Shown: positions 27,536-37,900 of the stretch, piece by piece | Numbering within the stretch: position 1 is the first letter of the stretch | Layout of the letters: each line of letters starts with the position of its first letter | Assembly (NCBI GenBank): GCA_964465945.1 | Contig: CAYXMM010000002.1 | Location: 124,001-188,000 of the forward strand | Source: JAJRPT01 sp964465945 | Lineage (GTDB): Bacteria > Bacteroidota > Ignavibacteria > Kapaibacteriales > UBA2268 | Reading direction: 5' to 3' | Length of the DNA stretch: 64,000 bases | Notes under the pieces: model-generated | What the model was told of the DNA's origin: nothing | What the model saw: the letters and a program-made list of their open reading frames with translations, nothing else | The model's database searches: none | Program-made: the position numbers and the translations under genes

Positions 27536-28075
27536 ATGAAAAACATTTTTGCAGTTCTTGTATTGTTGTTCTCTACAACATATTTTGCTCAAAGCCAAGC
27601 ATTTCCTGAAAAAGCGGCATCAATTGGCTTCCAAATTACGCAAGGTGAGTTTGGGTATGGTCCTGTTTTGAATTACGCAGCATCGTCAAATTTGCACATT
27701 GGAACACAATTAGGGCTTTACTATGATAATGGTTATCAAAATAACAATGTTGATGTTATTAAAAGTAATTTCTTCTTTTATTTAGCTCCTTACGCTAAAT
27801 ATTACTTCAGTAATATTAAAAACTTCAGACCATTCATTCAAGGTCAAATTGCAATTTTTACAATTCAAGACTACTTAAATGCTACTCCTCAAAGTCAAGG
27901 AAGCACAAATAATAGTAGCGGGAATGCACTTTGGATAAATGTTGGTGGTTCTTGGTTCCCATTTAACAATTTAGGTGTTAATGCAGGGATAAGATTTATA
28001 GATTTTAATTTTGACTATTCTTGGTTAAAAATGGGATTAGGGAATCCATTTATTGGAATTGACTGGTATTTATAA
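27536..28075 (+). CDS. Small outer-membrane beta-barrel protein
   Basis: A 179-residue protein with a signal peptide (MKNIFAVLVLLFSTTYFAQS). The rest alternates polar and aromatic residues in eight-strand-barrel fashion (IGTQLGLYYDNG; FFYLAPYAKYYF; FRPFIQGQIAIF; LGVNAGIRFIDFNFDY). No OmpA peptidoglycan domain follows, so it is a bare OmpA/OmpW-like barrel. AAGAGGTTTTT immediately precedes the ATG. A strong hairpin terminator follows. Function unknown. Confidence 0.8.
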   Translation: MKNIFAVLVLLFSTTYFAQSQAFPEKAASIGFQITQGEFGYGPVLNYAASSNLHIGTQLGLYYDNGYQNNNVDVIKSNFFFYLAPYAKYYFSNIKNFRPFIQGQIAIFTIQDYLNATPQSQGSTNNSSGNALWINVGGSWFPFNNLGVNAGIRFIDFNFDYSWLKMGLGNPFIGIDWYL

Positions 28076-28098
28076 GATTAATTGATTTAATTGGTATG

Positions 28099-28126
28099 AA
28101 AGGAAGCAATTTGCTTCCTTTTTTGC
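28099..28126 (+). terminator. Terminator after the beta-barrel gene
   Basis: Stem AAAGGAAGCA paired with TGCTTCCTTT around a short loop, followed by a T run. Confidence 0.9.
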
Positions 28127-28291
28127 TTTTATTGGGCTTATTTTAAATTATAAAAACAAATAAAATGTCATTAGAGTTTCTTTTAATAAAAAATTAACTT
28201 GTCAATCTAAAATTAGAAAAAAATTTATTAACAACTATAATAATTTTTGTCATTTATAACGTTTTTATTATAAAATATTCATAAATATTCG

Positions 28292-28299
28292 TAAATTTG
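28292..28299 (+). promoter_or_regulatory. Predicted -7 box of ppdK
   Basis: TAAATTTG, 37 nt before the ATG at 28337. No clear TTTG -33 box. The 28127-28336 stretch otherwise shows only AT-rich sequence. Confidence 0.35.
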
Positions 28300-28336
28300 T
28301 TAAATATAAATTAAAAAAATTAATAAGGTTTTTGGT

Positions 28337-31063
28337 ATGAGTAACGAGAAATATGTTTATTATTTTGGTGGCAAGAAGGCTGATGGCGACGCTTCGATGA
28401 AAAATTTATTAGGTGGGAAAGGCGCTAATCTTGCAGAAATGATTTTATTAGGAATGCCAGTACCAGCTGGTTTTACTATAACAACTGAAGTATGTACTTA
28501 TTATTATAAAAATGGTTTAAAATATCCTACTTCATTAGAAAAAGAAGTCAAGAAAGCTGTTGAAAAAGTTGAAAAAGAAATGAAAGCGGAGTTTGGTAGC
28601 ACATCAAACCCATTGTTATTAAGTGTTAGGTCGGGTGCGAGAGCATCAATGCCTGGTATGATGGATACTGTTCTTAATCTTGGTTTAAACGATACTACAG
28701 TAAAAGCTCTTGCAACAAATTCAGGCAATGAAAGATTTGCTTGGGATTCCTATCGTAGATTTGTGGCTATGTATGGTGATGTTGTTCTTGATTTAAAACC
28801 TAAAACTAAAGATGATATTGACCCATTTGAACATATACTTGATGAGTTAAAAGAAAAGAAAGGTTATAAATTAGATACAGAATTAACAACAAGCGATTTA
28901 AAATCACTTGTGAAAGATTTTAAATCTGCTATCAAAAAGAATACAGGTAAGAATTTCCCTGAAGACCCTTGGGAGCAGTTATGGGGTGCAGTAGGTGCTG
29001 TATTTGGCTCTTGGAACAATCCTCGTGCTATTTATTATAGAAAAATGAATGGAATTCCAGGTGAATGGGGAACTGCTGTTAATGTGCAATCGATGGTTTA
29101 TGGTAATATGGGTGAAGACTCAGGAACCGGTGTTGCTTTCACAAGGGATGCTGCAACTGGCGAGAACATATTCTATGGTGAGTTTTTAATGAATGCTCAA
29201 GGTGAAGATGTTGTTGCTGGTACAAGAACTCCACAACTAATTTCTGAGCTTCAAAAAAATGACCCTAAATGTTATAATGAATTACTTGATATTAGAGCAA
29301 AACTTGAAGAGCATTATAGAGATATGCTTGATATTGAATTTACAATTCAACGAGGAAAACTCTATATGCTTCAGTGTAGAGTTGGTAAAAGGACTGCAAT
29401 GGCGTCAATTAAAATTGCAATTGATATGGTTAAAGAAAAGTTAATCACTCCTAAAGAAGCTATTTTAAGAATAGACCCAGAACAATTAAATCAATTATTA
29501 AGACCTGTTTTTGATTTAAAAGAAAAACAAAATGCTCTTAAAAATGGAAAAATGTTAGCAAAAGGATTAAATGCTGGACCTGGTGCCGCTTGTGGTAAAG
29601 TAGTTTTTAACGCTGAAGATGCGGTAGAAGTTGCTGGAAAAGGCGAACAAGTAATTCTTGTTAGAATTGAAACATCGCCTGAAGATATTGCTGGAATGAA
29701 TGCTGCTGAAGGTATCCTAACTGCAAGAGGTGGTATGACTTCTCATGCAGCGCTTGTTGCAAGACAAATGGGTAAAGTTTGTGTTGCTGGTTGTGGATCA
29801 TTAAACATCAATTATAGAGATAGACAATTTACAGTTGAAAAATCTGATATAGTTGTTAAAGAAGGTGATTATATCTCTATTGATGGTTCTACTGGTGAAG
29901 TTATTGTTGGAAAATTACAAACTAAACCTTCTGAAGTTGTTGAAGTTCTTATAGATAAAACATTAAAAGCAAAAGACGCTCCTAATTATCAAATGTTTGA
30001 ACAAGTAATGAATTGGGCTGATAAGTATAGAAAACTTGGAATCAGAACTAATGCAGACCAGCCGGACCAATGTGAAAATGCTCTTGCTTTCGGTGCAGAA
30101 GGAATTGGACTAACTAGAACAGAACACATGTTTTTTGGTGAAGGCAAAATCGGTCCAATGAGAGAAATGATTTTTGCTTTTGATGAAGAAGGAAGAAAGA
30201 AAGCTCTTGCTAAAATATTACCACTCCAAAGAATTGATTTCAAAGGAATTTTCCATACTATGAATGGAAGACCTGTTACAATTAGATTGATAGACCCACC
30301 ACTTCACGAATTTATTCCTCACGAAGAAAGTGGATTGAAAGTTATAGCAAATGATTTAGGATATTCTCTCTCTATTGTTAAAGATAGAGTTAATCAATTA
30401 CATGAATTTAATCCTATGCTTGGGTTTAGAGGTTGTCGTCTTGGAATTATTTATCCTGAAATCACTGAAATGCAAGTTCGTGCTATTTTTGAGGCAGCTA
30501 TTGATGTGAAAAAGGCAGGTAAAGAAGTTCACCCAGAGGTTATGGTTCCATTAGTTGGAAATGTTGTCGAACTTGAATTACAAGTGGATATAGTTCATAG
30601 GGTTGCAAAAGAAGTAATGGCTGAGAAAAAAACTAATATTGACTATATGGTTGGAACAATGATTGAAGTGCCAAGGGGCGCTATAACTGCTGAAAAAATT
30701 GCCAAAGTTGCAGAATTTTGTTCTTTTGGAACTAATGACTTAACTCAAACAACATTAGGTTTAAGTCGTGATGACTCTGGAACTTTCTTACCTTCTTATG
30801 TTGCACAGAATATTTACGATAAAGACCCATTCCAAGCAATCGACCAAGAAGGTGTTGGCTATTTAATGGAACTTGCAGTGAAAGGTGCAAGAAAAGCTAG
30901 AAAAGGTATAAAAATGGGAATTTGTGGTGAACACGGAGGAGAGCCGTCATCTGTTGAATATTGTCATAGAATTGGATTAGATTACGTTTCATGTTCACCT
31001 TTTAGAGTGCCAATAGCACGTCTTGCTGCAGCACACGCAGCATTAAAAAAGGGTGGTAAATGA
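28337..31063 (+). CDS. ppdK: Pyruvate, phosphate dikinase
   Basis: A 908-residue enzyme interconverting pyruvate, ATP and phosphate with phosphoenolpyruvate, AMP and pyrophosphate. Full-length: an N-terminal ATP-grasp part (KYVYYFGGKKADGD, GGKGANLAEM, VRSGARASMPGMMDT), a central swivelling domain with the phosphohistidine motif GGMTSHAALVARQMG (His near residue 470), and a C-terminal PEP/pyruvate barrel with GLGLxRTEHMFF-type sequence and the catalytic Cys in MGICGEHGG. AAGGTTTTT precedes the start. The stop overlaps the AIM24-family gene by 4 bp (ATGA). In anaerobes or facultative organisms it can serve glycolysis or gluconeogenesis. Direction cannot be told from here. Confidence 0.98.
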   Translation: MSNEKYVYYFGGKKADGDASMKNLLGGKGANLAEMILLGMPVPAGFTITTEVCTYYYKNGLKYPTSLEKEVKKAVEKVEKEMKAEFGSTSNPLLLSVRSGARASMPGMMDTVLNLGLNDTTVKALATNSGNERFAWDSYRRFVAMYGDVVLDLKPKTKDDIDPFEHILDELKEKKGYKLDTELTTSDLKSLVKDFKSAIKKNTGKNFPEDPWEQLWGAVGAVFGSWNNPRAIYYRKMNGIPGEWGTAVNVQSMVYGNMGEDSGTGVAFTRDAATGENIFYGEFLMNAQGEDVVAGTRTPQLISELQKNDPKCYNELLDIRAKLEEHYRDMLDIEFTIQRGKLYMLQCRVGKRTAMASIKIAIDMVKEKLITPKEAILRIDPEQLNQLLRPVFDLKEKQNALKNGKMLAKGLNAGPGAACGKVVFNAEDAVEVAGKGEQVILVRIETSPEDIAGMNAAEGILTARGGMTSHAALVARQMGKVCVAGCGSLNINYRDRQFTVEKSDIVVKEGDYISIDGSTGEVIVGKLQTKPSEVVEVLIDKTLKAKDAPNYQMFEQVMNWADKYRKLGIRTNADQPDQCENALAFGAEGIGLTRTEHMFFGEGKIGPMREMIFAFDEEGRKKALAKILPLQRIDFKGIFHTMNGRPVTIRLIDPPLHEFIPHEESGLKVIANDLGYSLSIVKDRVNQLHEFNPMLGFRGCRLGIIYPEITEMQVRAIFEAAIDVKKAGKEVHPEVMVPLVGNVVELELQVDIVHRVAKEVMAEKKTNIDYMVGTMIEVPRGAITAEKIAKVAEFCSFGTNDLTQTTLGLSRDDSGTFLPSYVAQNIYDKDPFQAIDQEGVGYLMELAVKGARKARKGIKMGICGEHGGEPSSVEYCHRIGLDYVSCSPFRVPIARLAAAHAALKKGGK

Positions 31064-31743
31064 AAGTAAATTTGCATCAGGATTTAACAAATCCATTTCT
31101 TGAAATTGAATTAGAAAAAGATGAATCTATTAGAGCAGAAGCGGGGTCTATGATGTTTATGACTCCGAATATTGATATAAATTCAAATGATAATGTTACA
31201 GAACTACCAGAAAGTTTAACGGATAGTGTAGCAAAAGGAATCATTGCTAAATCGCTTTTCCGCTCAATTCAGCAAAAAGGTAAAGTAGCTTTCGCTCCTC
31301 CTTCACCAGGCGGAGTCTTAGAGATTAAACTTAAAAATGAAAGTGTATATTCCGATGGAGTTTCATTTCTTGCAGCAACACCAGAACTGGAATTCTCAAT
31401 TCAAGGTTCTCTCAGAGGAATGTTAGCAGGAAAGACACTATTTTTACAAAAAGTTACAGGTTACGGCAATTTATATCTCAAATATTTCGGTTCAATTATT
31501 GAATATGACTTAAAGGAAGACGAAAGCATAATTGTTGATACCGGGCATATAGTTGCCTATCAATCTTCTGTTAAATTCAAAATACAAAAACCACGCGAAG
31601 GAAAGTTAAACAACTTGCAAGCAGGGGAATGGATAGTAATAAGATACCAAGGACCTGGCAAAGTGTGGCTCCAAACACGAAACAGAGCCGAATTTGCGAA
31701 AGTGTTACACCGCTATTTACCAAAAGCAACTCAAATTAAATAA
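31060..31743 (+). CDS. AIM24/TIGR00266-family protein
   Basis: A 227-residue soluble beta-rich protein with no signal peptide. Family features include IRAEAGSMMFMTPNIDI near the start, a KGKVAFAPPSPGG loop, QGSLRGMLAGKTLFLQKVTGYGNLYLKYFGSI in the middle, and VDTGHIVAYQSSVKFKI later. The bacterial family has no settled function. The yeast homolog AIM24 affects mitochondrial inner-membrane organisation. It overlaps the end of ppdK by 4 bp, so it is translationally coupled to it. That coupling is the only functional hint here. A strong terminator follows. Confidence 0.85.
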   Translation: MKVNLHQDLTNPFLEIELEKDESIRAEAGSMMFMTPNIDINSNDNVTELPESLTDSVAKGIIAKSLFRSIQQKGKVAFAPPSPGGVLEIKLKNESVYSDGVSFLAATPELEFSIQGSLRGMLAGKTLFLQKVTGYGNLYLKYFGSIIEYDLKEDESIIVDTGHIVAYQSSVKFKIQKPREGKLNNLQAGEWIVIRYQGPGKVWLQTRNRAEFAKVLHRYLPKATQIK

Positions 31744-31762
31744 TAACCTAAACAATAATCAA

Positions 31763-31792
31763 TAAGCCGAACAAAAGTTCGGCTTTAGTTTT
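31763..31792 (+). terminator. Terminator after the AIM24-family gene
   Basis: Stem AAGCCGAAC / GTTCGGCTT with an AAAA loop and a trailing T-rich run interrupted by AG. Confidence 0.85.
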
Positions 31793-31899
31793 AGAATTTA
31801 GTCTTTGTATCAAAACCCCTATAAAAAAGGTAAAGCCCTCCAACGAGTAGCTGAAGGGCACATTTTGTATTTAGAAAATTTGCAATCAATCCACAACAT

Positions 31900-33216
31900 T
31901 CAATTTAGTTCATGTAATGTGTTTACTATTATATTTATTGCTAAATCTATTTCTTCTTTACTAACGTTTAGTGGTGGTCTGAATCTAATTGAGTTTTCAC
32001 CACAAGGAAGTAAGATTAATCCGTTATTAGCAAATGATTTTAGCAAATCCTGTCTTTTGTTATCTTTTACATTAAATGCAAGGAAGAGTCCTCTCCCTCT
32101 TATATTATAGATTAGTTCACTTTTTATTTTTCTCAGTTCATTTATAAGGTATTCACCCATTATTTTGGCATTTTCGACTAAATTCTCTTCTTCGATGATT
32201 TCAAGATATTTTGTCATTCTTACCATATCAACAAGATTTCCGCCCCATGTAGAATTAATTCTTGATGATTTATGGAATACATTATCTTTGATGTCATCTA
32301 TTCTATCACTTGCAAGAACTCCACAAACTTGCATTTTCTTGCCGAAAGCAAGAATATCTGGTTTTGCTCCAAGTTGTTCATAAGCCCACCAAGAGCCGGT
32401 AATTCCAACACCAGTTTGAACTTCATCATATATTAATAGAGCATCATTTTCATTGCAAAGATTTCTAAGGTTTTGTAAAAATTCTTCACGGAAATGGTTG
32501 TCGCCACCTTCACCTTGAATTGGCTCAATAATTATAGCTGCAATATCATCTTTAAATGTTTTAAATGCCATTTTAATTTGATTTAAGGAATCTTCTTCTC
32601 TTTGTAGTAGATTTTTTAAATCTTTGTCATCAAATTTGATAAATGGATTATCTACTTTTACCCAATCGAATTTTGGAAAATACATTACTTTATCTGGTAA
32701 TGTGTTTGTTAAACTGAGTGTATATCCGCTTCGTCCGTGAAACGCTTGATTAAAGTATATTACTTTCGACCCTTTTTCTACGTTATAGCCTTTTTCGAAG
32801 TTTTTTCTAATTTTCCAATCAAAAGCAATTTTAAGTGCATTCTCAACTGCTAATGCACCTCCATCAATAAAGAAAGCGTATTTAAAATGGTCTGGAACAG
32901 CAATTTTGAAAAAAGTATTTACAAAGCTTGCATATTCTTCAGTATATAAGTCTGAGTTTGAGGGTTTGTTTAATGCAATTTTACCAATATAATTGATAAA
33001 TTCGTTATTATTCATTTTTGGGTGATTATAGCCAATAGGCATAGAAGCAAAGCATGTGAAGAAGTCCAAGTATTCTTTACCTGTTCTTTTGTCAATAAAT
33101 TTTGACCCAGAAGATTTTTCTAAATCTAAAACATAAGAAAAGCCATCTGCTAATATATGTTGAGAAAGTGCATTGTGCACATTATTTGATTCAACTTTGT
33201 ATTTAAAATTGTACAT
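31900..33216 (-). CDS. lat: L-lysine 6-transaminase
   Basis: A 438-residue class-III PLP aminotransferase. It transfers the epsilon-amino group of lysine to 2-oxoglutarate, giving alpha-aminoadipate semialdehyde, which cyclises to piperideine-6-carboxylate. Evidence: the start region (ALSQHILADGFSYVLDLEKS), YLDFFTCFASMPIGYNHP, FIDGGALAVENALKIAFDWK, AFHGRSGYTLSLTNT, the PLP-phosphate and aspartate region LIYDEVQTGVGITG, and the catalytic lysine in AFGKKMQVCG, all typical of the Lat branch rather than ornithine or acetylornithine enzymes. AAGGAAA precedes the ATG. No dehydrogenase for the next step is adjacent. Lysine catabolism or an osmoprotective role are both possible. Confidence 0.92.
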   Translation of the reverse strand: MYNFKYKVESNNVHNALSQHILADGFSYVLDLEKSSGSKFIDKRTGKEYLDFFTCFASMPIGYNHPKMNNNEFINYIGKIALNKPSNSDLYTEEYASFVNTFFKIAVPDHFKYAFFIDGGALAVENALKIAFDWKIRKNFEKGYNVEKGSKVIYFNQAFHGRSGYTLSLTNTLPDKVMYFPKFDWVKVDNPFIKFDDKDLKNLLQREEDSLNQIKMAFKTFKDDIAAIIIEPIQGEGGDNHFREEFLQNLRNLCNENDALLIYDEVQTGVGITGSWWAYEQLGAKPDILAFGKKMQVCGVLASDRIDDIKDNVFHKSSRINSTWGGNLVDMVRMTKYLEIIEEENLVENAKIMGEYLINELRKIKSELIYNIRGRGLFLAFNVKDNKRQDLLKSFANNGLILLPCGENSIRFRPPLNVSKEEIDLAINIIVNTLHELN

Positions 33217-33595
33217 TTTATTTCCTTGATTAATTAATTTATAAATGATAGATCTATTATGAAATTAATTTATAGGGAAGTAATTATACATTAAATAGAT
33301 GAAAGAAAAGTATGAATTACGATAAATTTGATAAGATAAAAATGAGCCACCCCTAATAGTTCCTTTATTAGAAGAGAGTAAATTTGCTATTGTTGTGAAA
33401 ATCCTCAATTTTAATTTTATCGCAAAAGGGTTAAAAAACTAATACAAAAATAGAGAAATTATCCACAAAAAGCAATAATGTTAATAAAAATGATAACTTT
33501 TATACAAAACACTTGCATTAATAAATAATTTTGTTTAATTTATCATTTCCAAAAATGAAAATAGAAAATTTTATTATTAAATAAAGAGGTTTTTA
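33217..33595. other. 379-bp divergent intergenic region
   Basis: It lies between lat (minus) and the membrane-protein gene (plus). No open frame with coding character is seen. It contains a perfect DnaA-box sequence TTATCCACA (33459-33467), a TAATTTTG promoter-like box (33526-33533), and AAGAGGTTTTT (33584-33594) just before the downstream ATG. No repeat cluster or RNA gene is recognised. Confidence 0.5.
33526..33533 (+). promoter_or_regulatory. Predicted -7 box for the membrane-protein gene
   Basis: TAATTTTG, 62 nt before the ATG at 33596, with no TTTG at the usual spacing. Confidence 0.3.
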
Positions 33596-34900
33596 ATGTC
33601 TGGTGCAAAAAATGAGATTACCAAGATAGGTTTTACGCAAATATTGATTGCAATTCTATTAGTGTGTGGTTTTGCTTATATAATGCAATTTGAATTGGTG
33701 CCAAGAGGTGCTGCTGGATTCGTTGTTCCTTTGTTCCAACCATCTGCTGATGAAAAAGAAGATCACGAAAAATTCAAGCATATTGAAAGTGAGGGACTTG
33801 TTTGGGCTTCTGTGAAAGATGCATCTAATATTAATATTGGAAAAGATAACATTGACGAGAAATACATTTTTGATTTTACTTATGCAGAAAGAAAAAAAGA
33901 TAGAGATGGTTATTCAAAAACAACATCAGAATTTTATGTAAAAGCACCGCATTTGGGTGAAGAACCAATCTTTATTGAACCATATTTAGCATTTTTCATT
34001 ATTGCTCTTGTTTTTGGGGTTGTAATGATGATGTTTATTACTATGATGATGCCAGCAAGTTTAGGTATAATGTCAGCACTTTTTGAAGAGCAAATTCATC
34101 ATACAAAAACAAAAATTCGTCTTCAATCTGGTTTTTCTGATGAGATTGTGGAAGTGCTTACTTTACCAGATAATGAATTATCATCTGTCGATAGAGATAG
34201 ATTAGAGTCAAATTTTAGAATTGTTTGGAATAGAACAGTAACTGAAACAGAGAAAAACTCAGACCATAAAGTTATGTTTGATGACGTATGGGACGAAGAT
34301 ACTGATGTTGTTTTCTTTAGAAATATTGCTTTATATCAAAGATTAAAAGAATTTTTCTCTGAATTTTTGGAAACAGAAGTTTCAGACTGTCGTGATGGTA
34401 GAGTTTGGGCTAAAAATAAGTTGTTAGTAGGCAAGGGCTTAAGATTATATATGGCTCACCACTTTGCACATAAATATGCAAATAACGTTACAGGAGCTGC
34501 TTATGGTGGGGCTGCTTTCTTGATTATTGCAGTTGGTATTAGAGGATTGAAATTTATCCCTGCCGTTAGACCATCATTCATCTTCTTAGCGATTTTCCTT
34601 GAGTTTACTATGCTTTCATTGATGGCTGTAACTTTATTCTACACTGAGGAAGAAGAGAGAACTGATAAGATGTTAAAAAGAATGGAAGATGCCAATCGTT
34701 CTCAATTAGAAGCATTAAAATCACAGCAAGAAGATATTCACAAGATGTCGAATGCATTAGTAGGTCAAAACTCTGAAGTTATTAGGCAAAAAGTTGAAGC
34801 AACTATTTCTGAATATTTAACTTCTGGCGACCAAGTGAATAAGCAAATTGCTGAAGCTATTGCAAGCAAACTTGTTTTCGATATTTCTTCTAAAAAGTAA
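33596..34900 (+). CDS. Membrane protein of unknown function with C-terminal coiled coil
   Basis: A 434-residue protein I do not recognise. One helix near residues 12-31 is followed by a polar segment (about 40-122). A long Met-rich hydrophobic helix (about 125-152, FGVVMMMFITMMMPASLG) comes next, then a large acidic/basic soluble part (about 155-290). Two further helices (about 303-322 and 327-350) precede a C-terminal coiled coil (about 352-434) with EEEERTDKMLKRMEDANRSQ. With the first helix as signal-anchor, the 155-290 part would be cytoplasmic, but topology is uncertain. AAGAGGTTTTT precedes the ATG. It is monocistronic with a strong terminator. It could be a stator- or sensor-like scaffold, but this is speculation. 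Confidence 0.75.
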   Translation: MSGAKNEITKIGFTQILIAILLVCGFAYIMQFELVPRGAAGFVVPLFQPSADEKEDHEKFKHIESEGLVWASVKDASNINIGKDNIDEKYIFDFTYAERKKDRDGYSKTTSEFYVKAPHLGEEPIFIEPYLAFFIIALVFGVVMMMFITMMMPASLGIMSALFEEQIHHTKTKIRLQSGFSDEIVEVLTLPDNELSSVDRDRLESNFRIVWNRTVTETEKNSDHKVMFDDVWDEDTDVVFFRNIALYQRLKEFFSEFLETEVSDCRDGRVWAKNKLLVGKGLRLYMAHHFAHKYANNVTGAAYGGAAFLIIAVGIRGLKFIPAVRPSFIFLAIFLEFTMLSLMAVTLFYTEEEERTDKMLKRMEDANRSQLEALKSQQEDIHKMSNALVGQNSEVIRQKVEATISEYLTSGDQVNKQIAEAIASKLVFDISSKK

Positions 34901-34924
34901 TTCTTTTTATTATTTTTTAAGTTT

Positions 34925-34958
34925 AAAAGTCTGATTTGTAACAAATCAGACTTTTTTT
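34925..34958 (+). terminator. Strong terminator
   Basis: A 15-bp perfect stem (34925-34939 with 34941-34955) around a minimal loop, followed by a run of T. Confidence 0.92.
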
Positions 34959-34997
34959 CTTATATACTAAATATATCAGTATAAACGTCAAAAACTT

Positions 34998-37900
34998 ATG
35001 AAACCATTAATTTTTTTATTTGTAATTTTATCTTTAAAATCATTCTCACAAGAATATAAGTTATCTGAGAATAGCAATGGTATGTCAATTCATTTAATAA
35101 ATGTAATTGATAATGACTCTTTACTACTTCAAAATTACTTCTTTGAAAAAACATCTGATAATTATCTTAAATTTCAAATTGTTTTGGGAAATAACGAACC
35201 AATTATTGTTGATATTGATAAAAAGAAAATTGATTTTAAGTTAGAGTTTTATGAGAATTTTCGTGGAATTGACATTTATAATGTATTAATTCCGTTACAA
35301 GAGATAATAAATAATTCAACAATTAATATTTTATATAGTACTGAAAAAGACTTGTCTATGTCTATGAGTATAGAATCAAACCTCTTTCCTTTTGTTATTA
35401 ATAAAAAATATTTGAATAATTTATTAGTTGGTAATAATTTAATCTCAAAAAACAGAGTGAAATTTCAAGCAGAAGATTGGTTTGAGAGAGAAAAGAAGTA
35501 TTTTAAAGTTAAGACAAATGAAGATAGAATATATAAGATTAATACTGAGAAATTATCCAACGCTATTGGCAACATAAATATTTCAAACATCGGAGTTAAA
35601 TTATATGGTGAAGATTATCCATTCTTTTATGTTAAATCTTCAGATAATATTTTAGATGGGAATGACGAGTTTTACTTGTTAGGAAAGGTACAGAGGGGAG
35701 ATACTACTTATTTTGAACATTATAATTCTAATGTATCATTTTATATTTATGAATCTAAATTACCTATTAGTTCATTGCATAAGAAAGAAACAAATAATAA
35801 TGAAAAAGTTGATTTTGTTAATAGGTCGCTACATTTTGAAAGAGACACAATATTTTCTTACGGATATGATTTTCGGATAGTTGATGCAGCAGATAATTTA
35901 TACGAAGGTTGGTACTATAAAATTATAGATGCGTCAGAATTATCAAAGAATGATTTTTCTTTAAATGTAAAAATTTATCCGAAAAATATAGACTCAATAT
36001 CATTAAGATATGTAACGCAAACTGAAGGAAAAACTGGCTTTTTTGATATTTATAATATGACATTTTATTTAAATAACTTTTTAACTGATTCGACTTTGTT
36101 TTCTAAGTTTAAGAAAGTGGATTATAGTTTTCCAACTGATAATTTAATACTCGGGACAAATTCATTAAAACTGAAATCAAATAGTTTCACAAATAATATA
36201 GGTAACAAAGAAGTTGGTAGAGTTGGAATTGATTTTGCAAATATTTCTGGATTATTTTACACTATTGCCGATAATAATAATTTTAATTTTATTACTAATT
36301 CGAATGAAAATAGCTTTATTGAAGTATTAAATTATAATTATCCAGAAGTAATTTCAATTGACAAGACAAATAAAACAATTGAGTTTGCAAACTCAAAAAA
36401 TCAATCATTTTTTAATGGAGGAATTAGTAAAGATAAAAAGTTTGCTTCAATTTCTATCAATGATGTAAATGTATATGGTGAAGGAAATTACCAATTAATT
36501 TATTTAAAGAATAATAATTTACAATCGCTATCATCTGACAAAGTTCAAGATATATTACAAGTAATTAATGATAATCCAACTATTTTTTTGCTTTTAGTTA
36601 AGTCAGAATTTGATAATGTTTTGAAAACAAAATTGTCAAATCTTGGCTTTACAACTTACGATAATAGTAGCTATTATTTTATGAATGATAAATCTAAAAA
36701 TAGTTTACAAATAAATTCAAATGAACAATTTCATCAGGAATTTATTGCTGAGAATTTAAACTCATTTAGTGCAAAAGTAAATTTAAACTCTGGAAATAAT
36801 GAATATATCGTAACAAGTTTAGATAATAAAAAATTAGATGGCGAAGTAATTCAATTTTCAAACTTAAAAGATGTTAGTAATCAAGCAGATGTATTATATG
36901 TAACAAGTAAAAGTTTAAGTAGTTCTGTTCAAAAATATCTTGAGTATAGAAAAAGTGTATATATGGAGTTAACGTTTAAAGTCGCATATATTGAAGATAT
37001 TTATAATGAGTTTTCTTATGGTATTGAAGGTCCACACTCGTTAAAAGATTTTTTAAAGTATGTTTATAATAATTGGCAATCGCCTAAAATCTCTTATGTT
37101 TATTTAATTGGAGAAACTTCTTGGGATAGTGATTATCGAGCAACTGCTGCTTTTGTTAAGAGTTTAGTTCCTACTTATGGCTTACCTGTAACAGACATTT
37201 GGTATGCCGATTTAGATGAAACTAATAAATCACGTGAAGAGGTGTTTGTTGGAAGGGTTACGCCAAACAATGATTTGGAATTATTAAATTATTTAGAAAA
37301 GTTAAAGAAATTTGAAGAGGTAAAGTTCGCACCCTGGTTCAAAAAAGCATTGCTTTTAGTGGGTGGAAAAGAAAATGAAAAAGATATGTTTATAGACTAT
37401 TCAGATAGAGCATTTGATGTAATATATAATTCTGAGTTAAAGGTTGACACTTCTTATATTTCGGGCATACCAAAAGATGGATTTGAAATTTCGAAAGGTC
37501 CAGAAATTAGAAATGCAATAAATAATGGTGTTTTATGGACAAACTTTATAGGCCATGGGGCTACTACCGTTTTTGATATGGATGGTTGGGCGGAAAACCA
37601 ATTAAATAATTTTAGTAGAACAGGGATTTTAAGTACTTTATCTTGTAATACAAATGCTTTTGGTGAAAGTGTCGCCCCACAATCAAGAAATGAAGCTTAT
37701 ATTATGTATCCTAAAACTGGATTTATTTTTACTTATGGTGGGACAACTTTAGGAATGCCCGGTATTCAAAGATTGTTTATAGAAGAAATTATGAAAGCAC
37801 TGTCTGATAAAAATATTAAAGTTAGGAATGTGCTTGAATTAAAAAGAATTGGAACAAAGCCACTTGAATTTGGATATGATATACATTACCAATCATTTAA

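Noticed and set aside
31835..31865. Hairpin GCCCT/AGGGC as terminator of lat
   Set aside because: Short stem with a long loop and no T run in the lat direction.
31805..32110. Plus-strand open frame overlapping the 3' end of lat
   Set aside because: Antisense to the conserved Lat C-terminus, and no homology-like motifs.
33459..33467. DnaA box as evidence of a replication origin
   Set aside because: Only one perfect box, with no cluster, AT-unwinding repeat array or dnaA/dnaN neighbour.
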